IMG/VR virus record: IMGVR_UViG_3300042691_032869
Location: 1 to 27,380 of that record
DNA from: a virus
Strand: one strand, 5' to 3'
Length of the DNA stretch: 27,380 bases
Of the stretch, positions 24,524-27,380 are shown piece by piece. Made by a program: the position numbers and the translations under genes. Position 1 is the first letter of the stretch. Each line of letters opens with the position of its first letter. The notes under the pieces were generated by a model. It searched no databases and was not told where the DNA came from. It worked only from the letters and a program-made list of their open reading frames with translations.

Positions 24524-24652
24524 TTAACAGTCATATATTCTGCATTGTGATGCAGAAGGATTATTGTCACAATACTCTTTAAACTTTTGCGTAGCTGTTA
24601 ATGGTTTTTTCTTGATTAATTTTGTTTTTAACCAGGTAATTAAGGTGTTCAT
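24524..24652 (-). CDS. Miniature CP12-like protein (C-terminal half only)
   Basis: This is a 42-residue protein. Residues 24-41 follow the CP12 C-terminal signature: F-x-x-Y-C-x2-N-P-x4-C-R-x-Y-D, with Cys 28 and Cys 37 spaced as in CP12's GAPDH-binding disulfide loop. Full CP12 (about 75 residues) redox-controls the Calvin cycle by joining GAPDH and PRK; its N-terminal Cys pair and PRK-contact helix are absent, replaced by a short basic helix (WLKTKLIKKK). It may therefore bind host GAPDH alone. Its ATG overlaps the upstream TGA (ATGA), so it is translationally coupled, strong evidence that it is expressed. The last residue is Cys where CP12 has an acidic or Asn residue. Full-length CP12 is a known cyanophage host-metabolism gene; this short form is unusual. 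Confidence 0.7.
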   Translation of the reverse strand: MNTLITWLKTKLIKKKPLTATQKFKEYCDNNPSASQCRIYDC

Positions 24653-25395
24653 GCCAGAGTTGTCAAAGGGACAAGGACGGCAGGGAAGCGTTCATCCTGT
24701 TGGTGCTCACGATCCCAAGCAACAGTCCATTCGGAAAGAGAATGTTCATGTGTGTCTTGTTGACTATAGCTCTCCGTTGTGTCCAATATGATGTCTGTAT
24801 TGTCTTCAAATAAAAGCAAGTTACCCGTACCTGTTTCAAGTGCAAGTTCTAATTCGGATTCTGCAACTTCAACAACAATTGCAACTCCGTAATCAAGTGG
24901 TTCATTGCGTGTAGTTGAAATACAGATTAAATAGCTGCCTTCGTTTAAAGGAAAGTAAAGTTCATTCCCTAAATCAAGACGATTTGGATTGAAATTATTG
25001 TACAGGTTTGAACCTGCAGCCATAACATGACCAATATATGGATAGTACGTACCTTCGTTTGTGTGAAGTGAAACGCTATCAGCATCAAAAATTCCACGCC
25101 CTTGAATTGGCGTTTTATCTAATTCATAGGCAGATACTTGGATATATTGCGGACGCGGATCACCTTTAGCTGTAATAATCCAAGCCGGTGTACTTAAATT
25201 AATTTGAAACCAGTGATTGTATGCGCCTCCACCAAACCCCCCGTTGGATAGCTGATTAGTATCTCTATAACCAACAACTTTATTTTGAGGGCCAAGGCGA
25301 CCGGTTAAGTAGCGAATTGAGGTTTGGTTAAAGGTGCCAAGGTTTAATGGATTCTGTTGTGTTCTTTGCCTTTGGCTTAATTCATTACGCGACAT
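24649..25395 (-). CDS. Unknown beta-rich protein, possible secreted or virion protein
   Basis: This is 248 residues. A hydrophilic N-terminus (RNELSQRQRTQQNP) precedes a beta-rich body (ISLHTNEGTYYPYIGHVMAA-type strands; LNEGSYLICISTTRNEPLDY) resembling bacterial pre-peptidase C-terminal beta-sandwiches, and a conserved-looking end (LLLFEDNTDIILDTT, then HSLSEWTVAWDREHQQDERF). No catalytic residues. The protein's TGA overlaps the mini-CP12 ATG. I do not recognise a characterised family; a virion-surface role is possible from composition, but it lies in the minus-strand block with nuclease genes. Confidence 0.72.
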   Translation of the reverse strand: MSRNELSQRQRTQQNPLNLGTFNQTSIRYLTGRLGPQNKVVGYRDTNQLSNGGFGGGAYNHWFQINLSTPAWIITAKGDPRPQYIQVSAYELDKTPIQGRGIFDADSVSLHTNEGTYYPYIGHVMAAGSNLYNNFNPNRLDLGNELYFPLNEGSYLICISTTRNEPLDYGVAIVVEVAESELELALETGTGNLLLFEDNTDIILDTTESYSQQDTHEHSLSEWTVAWDREHQQDERFPAVLVPLTTLA

Positions 25396-25410
25396 TATTG
25401 TGTTGTACTG

Positions 25411-26085
25411 TTACCCTCCTTCATCATAATCCGGGGCATCTTTTACGCCCAAGGGATGCGCAATAGTTGGCCTATAAGAAGCCTCAATTAACTTGTGGAT
25501 CTGCCCAGTGACACGCGCCTTGGTAACTGCCATCAACTTGGCAGGGTCCAACTCGCGTGCAAATGGTTGCATGATTTGAGGTGGAAACAAACGATTCCAA
25601 CTTGAGACCAGATGCAGAGGGTTGCCGCACCAGGGATTTTTACAGATCCTGGTAACGGGCATGGAGCCGATATCACCCCAAGAACACACATAAATTGCCT
25701 TGTGAGGTGAGATGTTTTCCGACATTTGCTTGGTGTATGACGCCCGGTAAGAAGGAAAGCACACACGTTTTGGGGTCTTAGCCCCAGGAAGTGTCATTTG
25801 CCAGCAATCCTCCCAATCACCAACCTGGATCTGCTGCCAAATTTTAATGATTTGTTTTTTGTAGTACGGATCGATGTAGTTAACGTCATAACCACAGAGG
25901 TTGGACTGTATCTTGACGGCGCAGTGATAACACCAATGCCACTCACGGTCCCTGATGACATGACGAAAAGGACACGGGAATCCCCTGTAATAACCATGGG
26001 CCTCAAGTTCTTCACTATTCAGATCGTTGATGCGTGGAACAAAACGGAAGTTGGCAGCGTTGGTATGGGTGAGAAGGTTGGCCAT
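25411..26085 (-). CDS. HNH/His-Me-finger-like zinc endonuclease
   Basis: This is 224 residues with two Cys/His clusters: FPCPFRH...WHWCYHC (about 37-55) and TRICKNPWCGNPLHL (about residues 145-159). The second matches the C-x-N-P-x-C-x-N-P-x-H-L zinc-binding end common in HNH and His-Cys-box homing endonucleases. A region between them (VCFPSYRASYT) may hold catalytic residues, but a standard D-H pair is not obvious, so the nuclease call is tentative. Its ATG overlaps the stop of the upstream HNH gene (TAATG). Two adjacent coupled HNH-like genes could be a composite element or a host-DNA-degradation pair. Confidence 0.5.
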   Translation of the reverse strand: MANLLTHTNAANFRFVPRINDLNSEELEAHGYYRGFPCPFRHVIRDREWHWCYHCAVKIQSNLCGYDVNYIDPYYKKQIIKIWQQIQVGDWEDCWQMTLPGAKTPKRVCFPSYRASYTKQMSENISPHKAIYVCSWGDIGSMPVTRICKNPWCGNPLHLVSSWNRLFPPQIMQPFARELDPAKLMAVTKARVTGQIHKLIEASYRPTIAHPLGVKDAPDYDEGG

Positions 26086-26438
26086 TAGGCGGCAAGGATT
26101 GGGCAGGGCTTTGGTTGCTTGCGTGCAGGCGGTTTACGGCTGGCGTACAGCTCCATGCGGTTGTCTTTTGTCTTATTGGAAGACTCATGCTTCACATCAT
26201 GAGTATTGGGTAGTTCACCTGTACGCATGTAGTACACGATGCGGTGCGCCAGGTACGGCTGATTGTCCACGCAGACCCGGTAGTAACCACTGCAACGGAT
26301 GAGCCTCCCCGCCTGTTCCCCCACCTCGTAGCCAGCCTTGGAGACCGCCCACTCCAGTCCTGACGCGTATTTATCCGTCAACAGGAACAACTCATGCAGG
26401 CGCCAGAGGGGTGGCATTTCCACGTAGCAGCGGGACAT
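26085..26438 (-). CDS. HNH endonuclease (homing type)
   Basis: This is 117 residues from ATG 26438; the frame extends to a TTG at 26462 inside the inverted repeat. The homing-HNH pattern is clear: GYYRVCVDNQPYLAHRIVYY (51-70, AHR at 64-66), TGELPN, then the VKHE (His 84) ... KDNR (Asn 93) motif. The usual D before the catalytic His is Lys here (VKHE rather than VDHI), so activity is uncertain. A basic Pro/Lys C-terminal tail follows. It lies immediately beside the 77-nt-armed inverted repeat, raising the question whether the two form one element. Confidence 0.75.
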   Translation of the reverse strand: MSRCYVEMPPLWRLHELFLLTDKYASGLEWAVSKAGYEVGEQAGRLIRCSGYYRVCVDNQPYLAHRIVYYMRTGELPNTHDVKHESSNKTKDNRMELYASRKPPARKQPKPCPILAA

Positions 26439-26444
26439 GCGCAG

Positions 26445-26643
26445 AAAACTGGTAACAAACAAGGATTCTATTCGACTCTAGGGATAATGACTTAAAAATT
26501 CAAAGTGTAATGTTTTTTGCACAGTTTTATGTTTTGTCCCTATTTACTTTGCGTCTCATGAGACCATGCAAAAACACGTACACTTTCAATTCTTAAGTCA
26601 TTATCCTTAGAACCGAATAGAAACGGATCTTGTTACCAGTTTT
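26445..26643. repeat. Long imperfect inverted repeat (two 77-nt arms, 45-nt spacer)
   Basis: Arms 26445-26521 and 26567-26643 are complementary without gaps at about 80% of positions, including AAAACTGGTAACAA at the outer end, TTCTATTCG and GGATAATGACTTAA. Of five substitutions in the 44-nt core (from 26467), three still allow G-U pairs in a minus-strand RNA but only one in a plus-strand RNA, favouring a minus-strand transcript. The spacer holds the perfect palindrome GTCTCATGAGAC (26553-26564) and, on the minus strand, AGTAAATA (26541-26548). The rest of 26439-26793, apart from the terminator, shows no convincing gene. Confidence 0.85.
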
Positions 26644-26743
26644 GCTGCACACTCCAACCCTCGCGTCTCACCTTTCGCCCAAAAGCACTGCCCCATGGAA
26701 CCCCACCGTCATATAAGTCTCATCCTGAGATTTGTTCCCAATG

Positions 26744-26766
26744 AAAAACCCCCTGTTTCCAGGGGG
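26744..26766 (-). terminator. Intrinsic terminator of the minus-strand glycosyltransferase gene
   Basis: On the minus strand CCCCCTG and CAGGGGG (26760-26766 and 26749-26755) form a 7-bp GC-only stem with a 4-nt loop, followed by five T's (26744-26748 read in reverse). It lies about 27 bp after the glycosyltransferase stop. This is the only classical rho-independent terminator noticed in the window. Confidence 0.88.
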
Positions 26767-26793
26767 TCAATACATCCATTCCGAAGCAGCTGA

Positions 26794-27380
26794 TCAGACG
26801 GCAACCAGTTCCTTCTGCTTTTTCTTGTTTTGTTTACGGTTTTTGCGACGCTTGGGGGCGACGGGGGGAGCATCTACCGTGTGGTCCACCTCCTTGAGTA
26901 CGTCCTCAAAGATGCCGCCAAACTGAGACGCAACTGTGTCCCATGCAAATTGAGGATCCGTGGCACGTTGGTAGCAAAGCTCAGCTGTTGCATCCAGCTT
27001 CTCGCGGTTTTTATACAGATCGTTCAGGATCTCCGTCAGGTGATCGGCAGAGGGGCAGGGGAGCTCACGTGCGTAGTTGGTGTCGACGTCAACGTGTTCG
27101 ATGCGGATGAGGCGCCCGTAGCCCTCAAACAGCTCTTTGCAGGACGTATGGTTCGGTACCACTTGAGCCACACGGCAGGCAGCTTGTTCAAAGTTGACAA
27201 GTCCAAAACCCTCACCTTTGCAAGTATTGACACCAACATCAGCAGCGTTATAGATAACGTTCAGCTCTTCTACTGACACAGACGGGGGGCTGGCACTGGT
27301 GGTGGTAAGAATGATGCGGCCATTGGGATCGAGACCCTGTTTATTCATCTCCCTGGAGAAAAGCGGCAGGATATCCCAAC
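26794..27380 (-). CDS. GT4 glycosyltransferase, 5' partial
   Basis: The frame runs off the right edge; residues before the Met codon at 27348 (ILPLFSRE) stay in frame, so the true start lies outside. Visible are the C-terminal ~195 residues of a GT-B glycosyltransferase: ELNVIYNAADVGVNTCKGEGFGL is the GT4 sugar-nucleotide region with the E-x7-E-type motif (GEGFGLVNFEQAACR). A conserved helix follows (LTEILNDLYKNREKLDA). The last 30 residues are a strongly basic Lys/Arg tail (PKRRKNRKQNKKKQK) that may bind nucleic acid or membrane. A second, separate GT4 from the fused one at 7594; substrate unknown, perhaps lipopolysaccharide or virion modification. Confidence 0.85.
   Translation of the reverse strand, partial: WDILPLFSREMNKQGLDPNGRIILTTTSASPPSVSVEELNVIYNAADVGVNTCKGEGFGLVNFEQAACRVAQVVPNHTSCKELFEGYGRLIRIEHVDVDTNYARELPCPSADHLTEILNDLYKNREKLDATAELCYQRATDPQFAWDTVASQFGGIFEDVLKEVDHTVDAPPVAPKRRKNRKQNKKKQKELVAV

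Noticed and set aside
24564-24791. 75-codon plus-strand frame from a TTG
   Set aside because: It is antisense to the mini-CP12 and to the end of the 248-residue gene, which have ATG starts and translational coupling.
26479-26487. TAGGGATAA, resembling the first half of the I-SceI recognition site, in the inverted repeat next to an HNH gene
   Set aside because: Only nine bases match, and I-SceI is a LAGLIDADG enzyme, not HNH. Treated as chance.
1-27380. tRNA genes, CRISPR arrays, insertion sequences or integrase/attachment sites
   Set aside because: I looked for tRNA-like arms, spaced direct repeats, transposases and integrases on both strands and saw none. The repeats present are coding repeats or the single inverted repeat.

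Overview
The window reads as a piece of a lytic tailed-phage genome whose host is most probably a cyanobacterium. Genes are tightly packed, with repeated 1-4 nt stop/start overlaps (ATGA, TAATG). Most are virion, tail-fibre and lysis genes, and many small ones have no recognisable function. The cyanobacterial assignment rests on two host-metabolism-like genes: an NblA-like phycobilisome-degradation protein (13397-13714) and a 42-residue protein equivalent to only the C-terminal half of CP12 (24524-24652, minus). No capsid, portal, terminase, polymerase or photosystem gene lies in the window, so the phage family cannot be fixed. A T4-like or other large cyanophage is possible.

Layout. 1-7559 (+) carries a partial virion-type protein, a lambda-R-like (GH104) muralytic enzyme, two structural-type proteins and a 1153-residue collagen-like fibre. 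7594-9213 (+) is a GT4 glycosyltransferase fused to a SAM methyltransferase, directly after the fibre gene. 9292-9979 holds a small HTH gene (-) and an HNH endonuclease (+). 9979-13714 (+) holds a 743-residue unknown protein, two small basic proteins, a GH24 lysozyme and the NblA-like gene. 17281-13702 is mainly minus strand: an HTH protein, two unknowns, a Dam-like methyltransferase-fold protein, dCTP deaminase, an unknown and a DUF3310 protein, with one inserted plus-strand gene (14452-14826). 17334-24295 (+) holds a membrane protein, a run of fibre/adhesin genes including two repeat proteins that look like five-bladed beta-propellers (one unit and three units), and a GH73-M15 fusion endolysin. 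27380-24296 is minus strand: a partial GT4 glycosyltransferase with its terminator, a long inverted repeat, two HNH-like genes, an unknown, the mini-CP12 and a 54-residue protein.

How it may work together. The plus strand carries adsorption and lysis functions: fibres, possibly modified by the phage's own glycosyltransferase, and three separate peptidoglycan hydrolases. The minus strand carries nucleotide metabolism, DNA modification, regulators and host takeover. Three enzyme genes (GT-methyltransferase, GH24 lysozyme, endolysin) each have a hairpin ending at the start codon. A fourth, 77-nt-armed inverted repeat lies just upstream of the HNH pair. This resembles the T4 arrangement in which hairpins silence early read-through transcripts of late genes, but that is inference.

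The most notable items are the 4+1 superperiod of the repeat proteins, the mini-CP12, the start-codon hairpins and the long inverted repeat.
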